Below are positions 13,477-21,183 of a stretch of 35,064 nt of DNA, piece after piece. Position 1 is the stretch's first letter, and each line of letters opens with the position of its first letter. Origin of the DNA: Chromobacterium sphagni (GTDB taxonomy: Bacteria; Pseudomonadota; Gammaproteobacteria; Burkholderiales; Chromobacteriaceae); assembly GCF_001855555.1 (NCBI RefSeq), contig NZ_MKCT01000029.1, positions 1 through 35,064 of the forward strand. The letters are read 5' to 3'. The notes beneath the pieces were generated by a model. It ran no database searches. It saw only the letters and a program-made list of their open reading frames with translations, and had not been told where the DNA came from. The translations under genes were made by a program, and so were the position numbers.

Positions 13477-14469
13477 ATGGCACGCACCAAAACCACAGAA
13501 ACCCCCGCAATCGCCCCAGCCGTTGAGCTGCGCCAGGACGTAGTGGACGCCGCGAACGTGATGGCCATCGCTCAAGCGAGCTATGGCGAAGAGCGCGACC
13601 TCGTCAATCAGCTGCTTGGCCAGGCTCAGATGGCCGAGGCATTTGGCAAGTTTTCCCAAACGGTTTGGAGTTCCAAACTGGCCTACGTCAAGGAAAACAA
13701 GCTGTACCGGGCATTGGCAGGCAAGAAAAGTCCAAACGGTTTGGAGTTGCAAGGCACATGGCAAGAGTTCTGCGGCCTGCTTGGCGTTTCGGATGAAAAG
13801 GCGAATCAGGACATCGCCAACCTTCGAACCTTCGGCGAGGAAGCCCTGGAAAGCATGTCCCGCATGGGCATCGGCTACCGGGAGCTGCGCCAGTTCCGAA
13901 AGTTGCCGGAAGACCAAAAAACTGCGCTGATCGAAGTGGCCAAGGCCGGCGATAAGGAGTCGTTCGTGGAGCTGGCCGAGGAGATCATTGCCAAGCACAC
14001 CAAGGAAAAAGAGGCGCTGGCGCAGCGTGTCGAAGAGGCCGAGGCGAACCTGGAGGCGCGGTCGCGAGTGCTGCAGGACAAGAGCAGCAAGATAGACCAG
14101 CTGACCGAGGAAGTGGCCAAACTCTCCAACCCCTTGAAGACGCTCCCCTGGGACAAGCGCGTGGCGCCGTTCCAGCAGGAAATCACCCAGCGGCAGTCAG
14201 TGCTGGATGCCGCCATCGCCAAGCACCTGGAAGCGGTGCAGGCGCTGGATGCCTGGCTGACCTCTGAAATCACCCAGGCCCCCGACTATGACCCGGAAAT
14301 GCCGGCGCCGCTGCCGCCTGAGGTGCGCGCGGTGCTGCTGCACCTGGACGACGCCGTTACCCGCACCGCCATGCTGGCGGCAGAGCTGCGCGACGAGCTG
14401 GGCCGCCGCTTCGCCGCGGACATTGAGGACGCCCGCCGGAATGTCCTGACCGAAGGCAGCGAGGCGTAA
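13477..14469 (+). CDS. Early coiled-coil protein upstream of transposase, 330 aa
   Basis: No definite family is recognised. The N-terminal half (YRALAGKKSPNGLELQGTWQ, then FCGLLGVSDEKANQDIANLR) looks like a small DNA- or protein-binding domain related to those in DUF3102-type phage/plasmid proteins. Residues about 160-210 form a charged coiled coil (EIIAKHTKEKEALAQRVEEA and on). The C-terminus is helical. AGAGGAG precedes the ATG by 8 bases. It lies directly upstream of the transposase in the early operon, so a role in transposition or replication control is likely but inferred. Confidence 0.7.
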   Translation: MARTKTTETPAIAPAVELRQDVVDAANVMAIAQASYGEERDLVNQLLGQAQMAEAFGKFSQTVWSSKLAYVKENKLYRALAGKKSPNGLELQGTWQEFCGLLGVSDEKANQDIANLRTFGEEALESMSRMGIGYRELRQFRKLPEDQKTALIEVAKAGDKESFVELAEEIIAKHTKEKEALAQRVEEAEANLEARSRVLQDKSSKIDQLTEEVAKLSNPLKTLPWDKRVAPFQQEITQRQSVLDAAIAKHLEAVQALDAWLTSEITQAPDYDPEMPAPLPPEVRAVLLHLDDAVTRTAMLAAELRDELGRRFAADIEDARRNVLTEGSEA

Positions 14470-14480
14470 GGGAGACGGCC

Positions 14481-16268
14481 ATGTCCATGACACCGGAAAT
14501 ACGCGAGGTATTGCGCGGCCTGGCAGGCAAGCTGGACGCGGCGCGGCACGGCGAGCAAACCGCGCTGGTGCAAGAGGCGGCGGTATTCCTGGGCTGGTCG
14601 CCGCAGACGGTTTACCGCCAGTTGAAGCAGGCTGTGGGCTGGCAGTCCGGCCGCAAGCCGCGCGCTGACAAAGGCAGCACCGTGGTGGCAGAGGACGCCC
14701 TGGTGATGCTGGGCGCAGTGCAGCGCGAGGCCATCCGCGACAACGGCAAGCAGACGCTGTTCACCACCACGGCGCGCGGGATGCTGGAGCAGAACGGCAT
14801 TGAGCTGAAGGTGAGCAACAGCCAGCTGAACCGCCTGATCCGCGACCGCAAGCTGAACGTGGCCACCCAGCGCTGCGCGGACCCGGTGCAGGCGCTGCGC
14901 GCGCCGCATCCCAACCACACCCACGAAATCGACCCGTCGCTGTGCCTGGTGTACTACCTGAAGGGGCGTCAGCACATCATGCGGGACCGCGATTTCTACA
15001 AGAACAAGCTGGAAAACTTCGCCAAGGTGAAGTTCAAGGTGTGGCGCTATGTGCTGTACGACAAGGCCAGCGGCGTGATCGTGCCCTGGTACTGCGAATC
15101 GGCTGGCGAGAACCAGCACAAGTTGTTCGAGTTCCTGATGTTCGCCTGGGGCGAGCAGCCGGGCCGGCTGTTCCAGGGTCTGCCGCGCTTCCTGTTGTGG
15201 GACAAGGGCAGCGCCAACACCTCGGCCGCCATCAAGAACCTGTGCCGTGCCCTGGGCGTGGAGACGCTGGAACACCAGGCCGGCCAAGCCCGCGTCAAGG
15301 GCGGCGTGGAAGGCGCCAACAACATCGTCGAAACCCAGTTCGAGAGCCGGCTGCGCTTTGAGCCGGTGGAAAGCATCGAGCAGCTGAACCGGGCCGCCTT
15401 CGCCTGGAGCCGGGCCTGGAATGCCAACCTGATTCCCGGCCAGGACAGCCGGCTGCGGCGCACCGGCTTGGCCGACGCCATTGCGCGCATCGACCTGTGG
15501 CAGTTGATCCAGCCGCAACAGCTGCTGTTGCTGCCCCCAGTGGAGGTGTGCAAAGCGTTCATGACGGCCAAGGAGGAGACCCGCAAGGTTCGTCCTGACC
15601 TGACTGTTTCGTTCAAGCATCCGCAGGCTGAACGCACCGCAGCCTACAGCCTGCGCGGCTTGGATGGGGTCAACGTGGGCGACGAGGTGCGCGTCAACGC
15701 CATGGTGTTCGGCGACTGCGCCATTCAGGTGTCGGTATCGGTCTACAACGGCGCCGATCGCGTCTACCAGGTGGAGCCGGAGCGCGGTTACGACGACTAC
15801 GGGCAGTTGCTGTCGGCCCCGGTGATCGGCGAAGCGTACCAGTCGATGCCGCAGACCGCGATAGAGCATGCCGCCAGCGCTATGGATGGCCAAGCCTACC
15901 CAGGCATGAGCGCGGAGGAGATCAAGGCCGCGCGAGCCAAGAAGGCGACACCTTTCGATGGCGCGCTGAACACCCACAGCTATCTGCAGGACGTCGAGTT
16001 GCCGGCCTATCTGCCGCGCCGCGGCACCGAGCACGCGCTGGCCGCGCCGGCTATCGAATACCCGCCGCTAACCCTGATTGAAGCCGCCAAGCAGTTGAAG
16101 CAGCGCGTTACCGCGGCCGGAGGCGAATGGACGCAAGACCGTTTCCAATGGCTGGCCCAGCGCTATCCGGCCGGCGTACCCGAAGACCTGCTCGCCGCCA
16201 TTGTGGCCGAGCTGACCAGCCCGGCAACGGGCACCAAGACGCCGCTTCGCGTGGTGAAGTCGGCATAG
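14481..16268 (+). CDS. Mu-type DDE transposase (gpA)
   Basis: The 595-residue protein has an N-terminal DNA-binding region (about 1-130, with FLGWSPQTVYRQLKQAVGW), a catalytic integrase core and a Mu-type C-terminal beta-barrel domain. The catalytic triad is visible as Asp151 (HEIDPSLC), Asp241 (LLWDKGSAN) and Glu277 (VKGGVEGANN). The last two are 35 residues apart, giving the classic DD35E. The enzyme nicks phage ends and joins them to target DNA for integration and replicative transposition, with the ATPase encoded next. GGGAGA precedes the ATG. All catalytic residues are intact, so it is probably active. Confidence 0.95.
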   Translation: MSMTPEIREVLRGLAGKLDAARHGEQTALVQEAAVFLGWSPQTVYRQLKQAVGWQSGRKPRADKGSTVVAEDALVMLGAVQREAIRDNGKQTLFTTTARGMLEQNGIELKVSNSQLNRLIRDRKLNVATQRCADPVQALRAPHPNHTHEIDPSLCLVYYLKGRQHIMRDRDFYKNKLENFAKVKFKVWRYVLYDKASGVIVPWYCESAGENQHKLFEFLMFAWGEQPGRLFQGLPRFLLWDKGSANTSAAIKNLCRALGVETLEHQAGQARVKGGVEGANNIVETQFESRLRFEPVESIEQLNRAAFAWSRAWNANLIPGQDSRLRRTGLADAIARIDLWQLIQPQQLLLLPPVEVCKAFMTAKEETRKVRPDLTVSFKHPQAERTAAYSLRGLDGVNVGDEVRVNAMVFGDCAIQVSVSVYNGADRVYQVEPERGYDDYGQLLSAPVIGEAYQSMPQTAIEHAASAMDGQAYPGMSAEEIKAARAKKATPFDGALNTHSYLQDVELPAYLPRRGTEHALAAPAIEYPPLTLIEAAKQLKQRVTAAGGEWTQDRFQWLAQRYPAGVPEDLLAAIVAELTSPATGTKTPLRVVKSA

Positions 16269-16279
16269 AGGAGCAAGTC

Positions 16280-17476
16280 ATGTTGAAGCTGAAGAGCGTG
16301 CTGCAAAAGGTGGGCCGTAAGCAGGCTGACCTGGCTGAGCACTTGAATGTCTCCCAGGCCACCGTGGCCCAGATCGTCAATCACGGCGAGTGGCCCAAGA
16401 GCCTGGATGAAGTTGACCTGCAGAAGAGCATCCGCCGCTATCTGCAGGCGCATGGCGCCAGCGATGGGGACATCGAAGGCGTATTTGAAGAGGTGAGCGA
16501 GCCGCGCGCCAACGCGGCCCGCTCGGTCTCCCAGACGAAAACCGACCAGGAATCCAACCAGGAGGAAACCATGTTACTACGCAAACAGACTTTGCTGCCC
16601 GCCACTCGCAAACATTTCAGCCTGTTCCGCGACCCATTTGCAGATGACGCCATTCAGTCCAACGAGGACATGTTCATCAGCCCGGACATCCGCTACGTGC
16701 GGGAAGCCATGCTGCAGACAGCCAAACATGGCGGCCTGCTGGCGGTGGCGGCGGAGTCCGGCGCCGGCAAGACCACGCTGCTGCGCGATCTGGAGGACCG
16801 CATTCAGCGCGAGGCCCAGCCGATCCAGATCATCAAGCCCTACGTGTTGGCGATGGAGGACAACGACAAGCAAGGCAAAACGCTCAAGTCGACACACCTC
16901 GCCGAAGCCATCATGGCCGCCGTGGCCCCGCTGGAGAAGCCCAAGAGCAGCCCCGAGGCCCGCTTTGCCCAACTGCACAAGGCCCTGCGCGGAAGCCATG
17001 CCGCAGGGTACCGTCACTGCCTGGTGATTGATGAGGCGCATTCCCTGCCCATCGCGACTCTCAAGCATTTGAAGCGCTTCTTCGAGCTGGAGCAGGGTTT
17101 CAAGAAGCTGCTGTCCATCATCTTGATTGGCCAGCCGGAACTGAAGCTGAAACTGTCCGAGCGCGACGCGGCAGTGCGCGAGGTGGTGCAGCGCTGCGAG
17201 ATGGTGGAGCTGGCGCCGCTGGAAGGCGCACGCCTGGAGGAGTACCTGAAGTTCAAGCTGGAGCGGCTGAACAAGCCGGTGGCGGAGGTGATCGACGAGG
17301 GCGGCATCCACGCGCTGCGCGCCAGGCTGACCATCAACACCAAGCGGCTGGACCGGCCGGAATCCGTATCCCTGTTGTACCCGCTGGCTATCGGCAATTT
17401 GCTGACCGCGTGCATGAACCTGGCCGCCGAGATCGGCGCCCCGTTGGTGACTGCCGACGTAGTGCGGGAGGTGTGA
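16280..17476 (+). CDS. AAA+ ATPase, MuB-like transposition target protein
   Basis: The 398-residue protein joins an N-terminal helix-turn-helix (QADLAEHLNVSQATVAQIVN, about 15-34) to an AAA+ ATPase. Walker A is ESGAGKTTLL (about 159-168) and Walker B is CLVIDEAH (about 247-254), with a sensor-like IILIGQPELK afterwards. MuB-type proteins bind DNA as ATP filaments, choose target sites and activate the transposase. This one is of the ExeA-like branch seen in BcepMu relatives and larger than Mu gpB (312), mainly at the N-terminus. GAGGAG lies 8 bases before the ATG. A longer upstream frame overlaps the transposase and is not preferred. Confidence 0.93.
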   Translation: MLKLKSVLQKVGRKQADLAEHLNVSQATVAQIVNHGEWPKSLDEVDLQKSIRRYLQAHGASDGDIEGVFEEVSEPRANAARSVSQTKTDQESNQEETMLLRKQTLLPATRKHFSLFRDPFADDAIQSNEDMFISPDIRYVREAMLQTAKHGGLLAVAAESGAGKTTLLRDLEDRIQREAQPIQIIKPYVLAMEDNDKQGKTLKSTHLAEAIMAAVAPLEKPKSSPEARFAQLHKALRGSHAAGYRHCLVIDEAHSLPIATLKHLKRFFELEQGFKKLLSIILIGQPELKLKLSERDAAVREVVQRCEMVELAPLEGARLEEYLKFKLERLNKPVAEVIDEGGIHALRARLTINTKRLDRPESVSLLYPLAIGNLLTACMNLAAEIGAPLVTADVVREV

Positions 17477-17477
17477 G

Positions 17478-17783
17478 ATGCAAACCGCCCCGATTCAGGC
17501 CAGGCGCCCGCCGTTCAATGCCCAGATGATGGCCGGCGCGCTGAAGGTTGCCTCTGCCATAGAGGCGCTGACCCAGAACAACTTCACCGTGGTGTCGGTG
17601 GAGCTGAACACCCCGACCCGGCCGACCATCAATATCCAGACCTGCGGCAACTGCCGCCGGATGATTAAAGACGGCGAGGCCGTGTACTTCAGCTTTGGCC
17701 GGGATACCTACTTTGGCCCGTACCGCCAGGGGCAGTTTGAGCTGGGCGGATGCCGGATTGTTTGGACGGAGATGGGGAACTGA
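17478..17783 (+). CDS. Hypothetical early protein, 101 aa, with Cys pair
   Basis: The protein starts 2 bases after the ATPase stop and is in the same operon. The middle, PTINIQTCGNCRRMIKDGEA, has a CxxC, and a third Cys is in LGGCRIVW, so a small metal site is possible. I do not recognise the family. It may be an accessory replication protein by position only. Confidence 0.65.
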   Translation: MQTAPIQARRPPFNAQMMAGALKVASAIEALTQNNFTVVSVELNTPTRPTINIQTCGNCRRMIKDGEAVYFSFGRDTYFGPYRQGQFELGGCRIVWTEMGN

Positions 17784-17813
17784 CCCCGTTACTCAAAATT
17801 CAAGGAGCCAGTC

Positions 17814-18146
17814 ATGAACCTGAATCACGAAGTGGCCTCGTTGCAACGCATCGCGCAATACACCTCTGCAAACATCACCCGCGCCTCGGCAGCCGGCCGC
17901 AGCTTCATCGAAATCACCCGCGCCAGCCCGGCCGCCCTGGAACTGGTGGCGGATATCTACTCGGTGCGGTTCGAGCGCGAGGAGCGGATCGATACAAGCG
18001 TGCCGTTTGATACGGCGGCGTGGGAGAAGGAAATGCTAGTGATGTCCGCTCCGGCCAATCGCCCGGCGTGGCGCCAGCTGTACCGAATGGCGCGGCAGAT
18101 GATCAACGGCAAGCGCCAGCTGTTGCAGGCCGAGGCGACATGCTGA
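17814..18146 (+). CDS. Hypothetical early protein, 110 aa
   Basis: A small soluble protein beginning MNLNHEVASLQRIAQYTSAN, with a probable beta-alpha core (FIEITRASPAALELVADIYS) and a basic helical C-terminus (YRMARQMINGKRQLLQ). AAGGAG lies 8 bases before the ATG. It overlaps the next gene by 7 bases. No family is recognised. It stands between the ATPase and the DUF3164 gene in the early operon. Confidence 0.65.
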   Translation: MNLNHEVASLQRIAQYTSANITRASAAGRSFIEITRASPAALELVADIYSVRFEREERIDTSVPFDTAAWEKEMLVMSAPANRPAWRQLYRMARQMINGKRQLLQAEATC

Positions 18147-18514
18147 AGCCAGCTACGCCCGAGCTGGACGCTGCCACCAAGCAGCGTCTGGCCGACGAGG
18201 TGGAGCGGCTGGTGGCGATGGGCACCGACCGCAAGCAGGCCAGGCAGATCGTCTGGCTGGACTACCAGGATGAGCTGCAGCAGTACCAGGTGGTTTCGGC
18301 GGTGGAAGTATCCGCCCCGGCCGATACGGAGACAGAGGCGCCGGCCGCCCACGCGGAGGCGATACCCGGCCCCGAACCGCCGCCGCCGACATTGTCGCCA
18401 AGGCGGTTTTGGCGGGCTGCAGATGAGGTGCCGCTGACGCCGGAATGGCTGGAAAGAAACCGTGCCGAGTTGGCCAAGGTGAAACGATTGGTAGGACTGA
18501 GGAGTGAGGAATGA
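18140..18514 (+). CDS. Hypothetical early protein, 124 aa
   Basis: The start at 18140 (MLKPATPELDAATKQRLADE) is taken because it overlaps the previous stop by 7 bases. The longer frame runs through the neighbour. The N-terminal third is helical, the middle is a Pro/Ala-rich linker (PGPEPPPPTLSPR), and the C-terminus carries PLTPEWLERNRAELAKVKRL. It is probably a flexible adaptor, but no family or function is recognised. It overlaps the DUF3164 gene by 4 bases. Confidence 0.6.
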   Translation: MLKPATPELDAATKQRLADEVERLVAMGTDRKQARQIVWLDYQDELQQYQVVSAVEVSAPADTETEAPAAHAEAIPGPEPPPPTLSPRRFWRAADEVPLTPEWLERNRAELAKVKRLVGLRSEE

Positions 18515-19122
18515 ACGCGATCCCCGAAGGGTACAAGCAGGACGGCAAGGGCCGGCTGGTGCCGATCAGCATCATCAAACCGATGGACATCGCCCGCGAC
18601 GAGTTTGTCGCCGAGGCGCTGCAGAAGGCTGTGGCCATGCAAGACCAACTGGCCCAATTCAAGGCTGGCTTGTTCGCCGACATTGAGGCGTTTGTCAGCC
18701 TGTCGGCCGAGCGCTACCAAGCCGATGTCGGCGGGCAAAAGGGCAATGTCACCTTAACCAGCTTTGACGGTAATACCCGCGTGCTTCGGGCCATCGCCGA
18801 CACGCTGACATTTGACGAGGGACTGCAGGCGGCCAAGGCGCTGATTGATGAATGCGTGCACGAATGGACCGAGGACGCGCGGCCGGAGGTGAAGGCGCTG
18901 ATTGCCGACGCCTTCCAGACCGACAAGGCCGGCAACATCTCGACTGGCCGAGTGCTGGGCTTGCGACGGCTCGACATCCAGGACGAGAAGTGGCAGCGCG
19001 CGATGCGGGCGCTATCCGAATCGGTTCGGGTGCAGTGCTCCAAGGCCTATGTCCGCATCGAACGGCGCAGCGAAGGCACCGGCAAATTCGAAGCCGTCCG
19101 GCTGGATTTGGCGGGGGTGTGA
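18511..19122 (+). CDS. DUF3164 family phage protein
   Basis: The 203-residue protein starts MNAIPEGYKQDGKGRLVPIS, the typical opening of DUF3164. It continues with VGGQKGNVTLTSFDGNTRVL and a C-terminal RLDIQDEKWQRAMRALSESV, then SKAYVRIERR. The family occurs in early regions of many Mu-like phages; its biochemical role is not established. The start overlaps the preceding stop (ATGA), so the gene belongs to the early operon. The length is normal for the family. Confidence 0.88.
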   Translation: MNAIPEGYKQDGKGRLVPISIIKPMDIARDEFVAEALQKAVAMQDQLAQFKAGLFADIEAFVSLSAERYQADVGGQKGNVTLTSFDGNTRVLRAIADTLTFDEGLQAAKALIDECVHEWTEDARPEVKALIADAFQTDKAGNISTGRVLGLRRLDIQDEKWQRAMRALSESVRVQCSKAYVRIERRSEGTGKFEAVRLDLAGV

Positions 19123-19211
19123 GATGCACACGGGAGAGACCGCAAGCGATGTGCTAGCGGATTAAACACTACGCCGTTTTGACAATTTATTTAACCAGCA
19201 AGGAGCAAACC

Positions 19212-19484
19212 ATGACCAAGCAAGACCTGATCAAACACCTAGCCGCCCACGCGGATGTCACCAACAAGCAAGCCGAAGCCATTCTCAACGCGCTGACTAC
19301 CGCGGTGCTGGATACCGTGCATGCGGGGGGTGAACTGGCGATTTCTGACCTCGGCAAGTTTGGCACCACCCAGCGCGCAGCCAAAACCGGCCGCAATCCG
19401 AAAACTGGCGAAGCCATCCAGATCGCCGCCAAGCGCGCGCCCAAGTTCTCCCCGGCCAAGGCGCTGAAGGACGCCGCCGCATAA
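19212..19484 (+). CDS. HU-family DNA-binding protein
   Basis: A 90-residue HU/IHF-type protein: MTKQDLIKHLAAHADVTNKQ, the beta arm with GKFGTTQRAAKTGRNPKTGE (Arg-Asn-Pro at the arm tip) and the C-terminal helix FSPAKALKDAAA. It forms dimers that bend DNA. Mu transposition is known to need host HU and IHF, so a phage-coded copy could serve the transpososome. AGGAG lies before the ATG at 19212. A TTGACA at 19179-19184 just upstream could give it its own promoter, although no good -10 is seen. Confidence 0.92.
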   Translation: MTKQDLIKHLAAHADVTNKQAEAILNALTTAVLDTVHAGGELAISDLGKFGTTQRAAKTGRNPKTGEAIQIAAKRAPKFSPAKALKDAAA

Positions 19485-19490
19485 AGCGAA

Positions 19491-19540
19491 ACCGCGCACA
19501 TAGAAATATGTGCGCGGTCTGCCCGGCGTGGTTGCCGGGT
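19491..19540 (+). other. Tandem hairpins between HU and gemA
   Basis: ACCGCGCACATA (19491-19502) pairs perfectly with 19507-19518 over a GAAA tetraloop. A second stem, CCCGGC/GCCGGG, follows at 19522-19539. No T-run follows on the plus strand, so full termination is unlikely. RNA stabilisation, processing or partial attenuation between HU and gemA is more likely. Confidence 0.65.
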
Positions 19541-19558
19541 ACTGATGAGCAGCCAACG

Positions 19559-20161
19559 ATGAACGCAAAGACTCAAGACCGAAAGCGACTGATCCGCCTG
19601 ATCCACGTGGCCAAGCGCGAGCTGGCCCTGGATGACGACAGCTACCGCGCCATTCTCCAGCGGATTGGAAAGCAGGCATCCGCGGCTGACCTGACTGTTC
19701 CAGAGCTGAACCAGGTGCTGGAATACCTGAAGCGCAGCGGATTCAAGGTGCGTTCCAAAGCGCGGCAGGCCGCTCAGTCGCGCCCCCTGGCCCAGGACGA
19801 GCAGCATAAAAAGATACGCGCGCTCTGGCTGTTTCTGCATCAGATCGGCGTGGTCAAGAACCCAGCCGAGAGCGCGCTGGCTGCGTATGTAAAGCGGATT
19901 ACCGGAAGTGACGCCATGCAGTGGCTGGCCGGCGACCAGCTGGAGCTGGTGACCGAATCGCTGAAGAAGTGGGCGATGCGTTCGCTGCCCGATGTGGTGC
20001 AGAAGCTGGCGGCCGAGGTGCAGCAGCTGCCGCTGACGGCAGCGCAGCGCGACAAGCTTAACCAACGAATGGCTACGGCCATGGCGCGCAAGACGTTTGA
20101 CCCGATGTTGAGCGTCTGGGAAAGCCTGACCGCCGCCCTCAAGGCGAAGGAGGAAGCATGA
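19559..20161 (+). CDS. gemA: GemA-like regulatory protein (DUF1018)
   Basis: The 200-residue protein starts MNAKTQDRKRLIRLIHVAKR, then DDDSYRAILQRIGKQASAAD, the standard opening of the DUF1018/GemA family. The C-terminal half (KIRALWLFLHQIGVVKN, then YVKRITGSDAMQWL) is also typical. In Mu, gemA affects host gene expression and DNA supercoiling; how is not settled. No strong ribosome site is seen before 19559. The in-frame region upstream lies in the hairpins and is not preferred. It overlaps mor by 4 bases. Confidence 0.9.
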   Translation: MNAKTQDRKRLIRLIHVAKRELALDDDSYRAILQRIGKQASAADLTVPELNQVLEYLKRSGFKVRSKARQAAQSRPLAQDEQHKKIRALWLFLHQIGVVKNPAESALAAYVKRITGSDAMQWLAGDQLELVTESLKKWAMRSLPDVVQKLAAEVQQLPLTAAQRDKLNQRMATAMARKTFDPMLSVWESLTAALKAKEEA

Positions 20162-20511
20162 AGCCCATCCATACCCGCAGCAAAGGCCCGGAGCTGTTGT
20201 CCGACCTGGCCGACCACATTGCCGAGGCCCTGCAGGAGCTGGCCAGCATTGAGCGTGAAATCGGTGAGCAGCTCGGCAGCGAGATCGCCAATCGAATGGC
20301 GGCGCACTGGGGCGGACAGAACATCTACTTTCCGATGGGGCTGTCGGTCAGGCTGTCGAAGCGGGACCGGAAGATATTCGAGGAGTTCACCGGAGACAAC
20401 CACGGCGACCTGGCACGCAAGTATGGTGTCAGCCTGCAGTGGATTTACAAGATCGTGAAGGCCGTCCGGCGCGAGGAAATAGAGAGCCGCCAGGGCGACA
20501 TGTTCGGCTGA
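20158..20511 (+). CDS. mor: Mor-family middle/late transcription activator
   Basis: The 117-residue protein fits the Mor/C family: N-terminal dimerisation helix (PELLSDLADHIAEALQELAS), a middle WGGQNIYFPMGLSVRLSKRD, then a helix-turn-helix (GDLARKYGVSLQWIYKIVKA, about 80-99). Mor-type proteins activate phage promoters by binding just upstream of RNA polymerase. This is the last early gene and the only Mor/C-type gene in the window. It may therefore drive late genes directly, perhaps through the palindromic sites at 9578 and 2193. GAAGGAGG overlaps the end of gemA. Confidence 0.9.
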   Translation: MKPIHTRSKGPELLSDLADHIAEALQELASIEREIGEQLGSEIANRMAAHWGGQNIYFPMGLSVRLSKRDRKIFEEFTGDNHGDLARKYGVSLQWIYKIVKAVRREEIESRQGDMFG

Positions 20512-20542
20512 AAGTGGTGGGCCGACCGGCTCACCACCCTTT
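20511..20542 (+). terminator. Hairpin terminator at end of early operon
   Basis: AAAGTGGTGGGCCGACCGGCTCACCACCCTTT region: the arms GTGGTG/CACCAC and GCCG/CGGC pair, extended by AAAG/CTTT. It begins at the last base of the mor stop, so it probably ends early transcription and insulates the host orgC side. The T-run is short. Confidence 0.7.
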
Positions 20543-20664
20543 GCAATACGTGAAATAGATTTCCAAGCCACCGTCCATCATCTTCCCATATCATCCCAGC
20601 TGTTCCCGATTATCACGTTACTATCTGGTGGGTTTATCCCTCACCCCTTCAGCCCGGCGCGGCA
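20543..20664. other. Prophage right end and junction with the T3SS island
   Basis: No gene is seen here. On the minus strand there are two related blocks, TGATAATCGGGAA (start 20615) and TGATATGGGAA (start 20592), reading inward. Repeats of this sort could be transposase sites near the end, and Mu-type ends begin with TG. The exact junction cannot be fixed without the other end and its 5-bp target duplication. Confidence 0.45.
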
Positions 20665-21183
20665 CTACCATTCGTTGGACTCCGGCGGTGTGCCATCGGA
20701 CAGCATTACATCCTGCATCCATTTGCTCATTTGGAATTGAAGATTGCTGGTGCCCACCCATACCGCCATCAACGGAGTGTGCAGGGGTGAGTCGTTGCCC
20801 AGCTTGGCCAGCGTGCGTTGCAGGATCGCTCCCTGCTCTTGCAATGTGATGAACGCCGTGGTGTTGGCCGGGTGCTGGAAGTTTCTCAGCAGTTTGGCGA
20901 TGGCGTCGATCTGGGCCTGCCTGTCGGCCTGCGAGTCGGATGCCGCAGAAGGCAATTGCTGCAAGGCGGCCAGGAAGGCCAGTGCTTTCGGGTCGGTGTC
21001 GAAGTCGGGCCATTTGGACACAGCCTTCTTGGCTTTTTCGGTTTTCTGGGTTTCGGCGGGGGCGGGCGTCACCGGCATCTCGGCGGCTGCGGCAGCCTGC
21101 AGCCTCTGCAGCAGAGAGGCGGGGGCGTCCGGTGTCCGGGATGGCTCAGGATGGGACGAGAGGGCGAATGGCGAGTGGATCAT
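20665..21183 (-). CDS. OrgC-position T3SS protein
   Basis: The 172-residue protein is the last gene of the needle operon, in the place of Salmonella orgC, with a 4-base overlap with orgB. The N-terminal 60 residues are Ser/Pro/Ala-rich and flexible (ALSSHPEPSRTPDAPAS), like a secretion signal. The rest is helical (DPKALAFLAALQQLPSAASD, ending QFQMSKWMQDVMLSDG). Salmonella OrgC is secreted and promotes needle polymerisation. Sequence similarity is not obvious by eye, so the call is by position. The prophage lies about 50-120 bases past its stop and does not break it. Confidence 0.65.
   Translation of the reverse strand: MIHSPFALSSHPEPSRTPDAPASLLQRLQAAAAAEMPVTPAPAETQKTEKAKKAVSKWPDFDTDPKALAFLAALQQLPSAASDSQADRQAQIDAIAKLLRNFQHPANTTAFITLQEQGAILQRTLAKLGNDSPLHTPLMAVWVGTSNLQFQMSKWMQDVMLSDGTPPESNEW

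Larger units (their letters stand above)
1..20615. mobile_element. Mu-class (BcepMu-like) transposable prophage, partial
   Basis: The gene set is diagnostic of a transposable phage: DD35E transposase with an adjacent AAA+ ATPase, GemA, Mor, a Mu gp28/gp29-type terminase and portal, MuF and gpG. The order, with a repressor/early-operon divergence in the middle and late genes running the other way, matches BcepMu more than Mu itself. The left part (tails and the other end) is outside the window. The right end lies between the hairpin at 20511-20542 and the orgC stop at 20665; 20615 is a guess at a CA dinucleotide, not a mapped junction. No gene is visibly broken, so the phage could be intact. 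Confidence 0.85.

Noticed and set aside
14286-16034. Open frame of 582 codons on the minus strand
   Set aside because: It lies opposite the transposase, which has an intact DD35E triad. The translated sequence has no domain pattern.
20588-20615. Fixing the prophage end exactly at 20615
   Set aside because: The TGATA-GGGAA pair is suggestive, but the other end and target duplication are outside the window, so it is only a guess.
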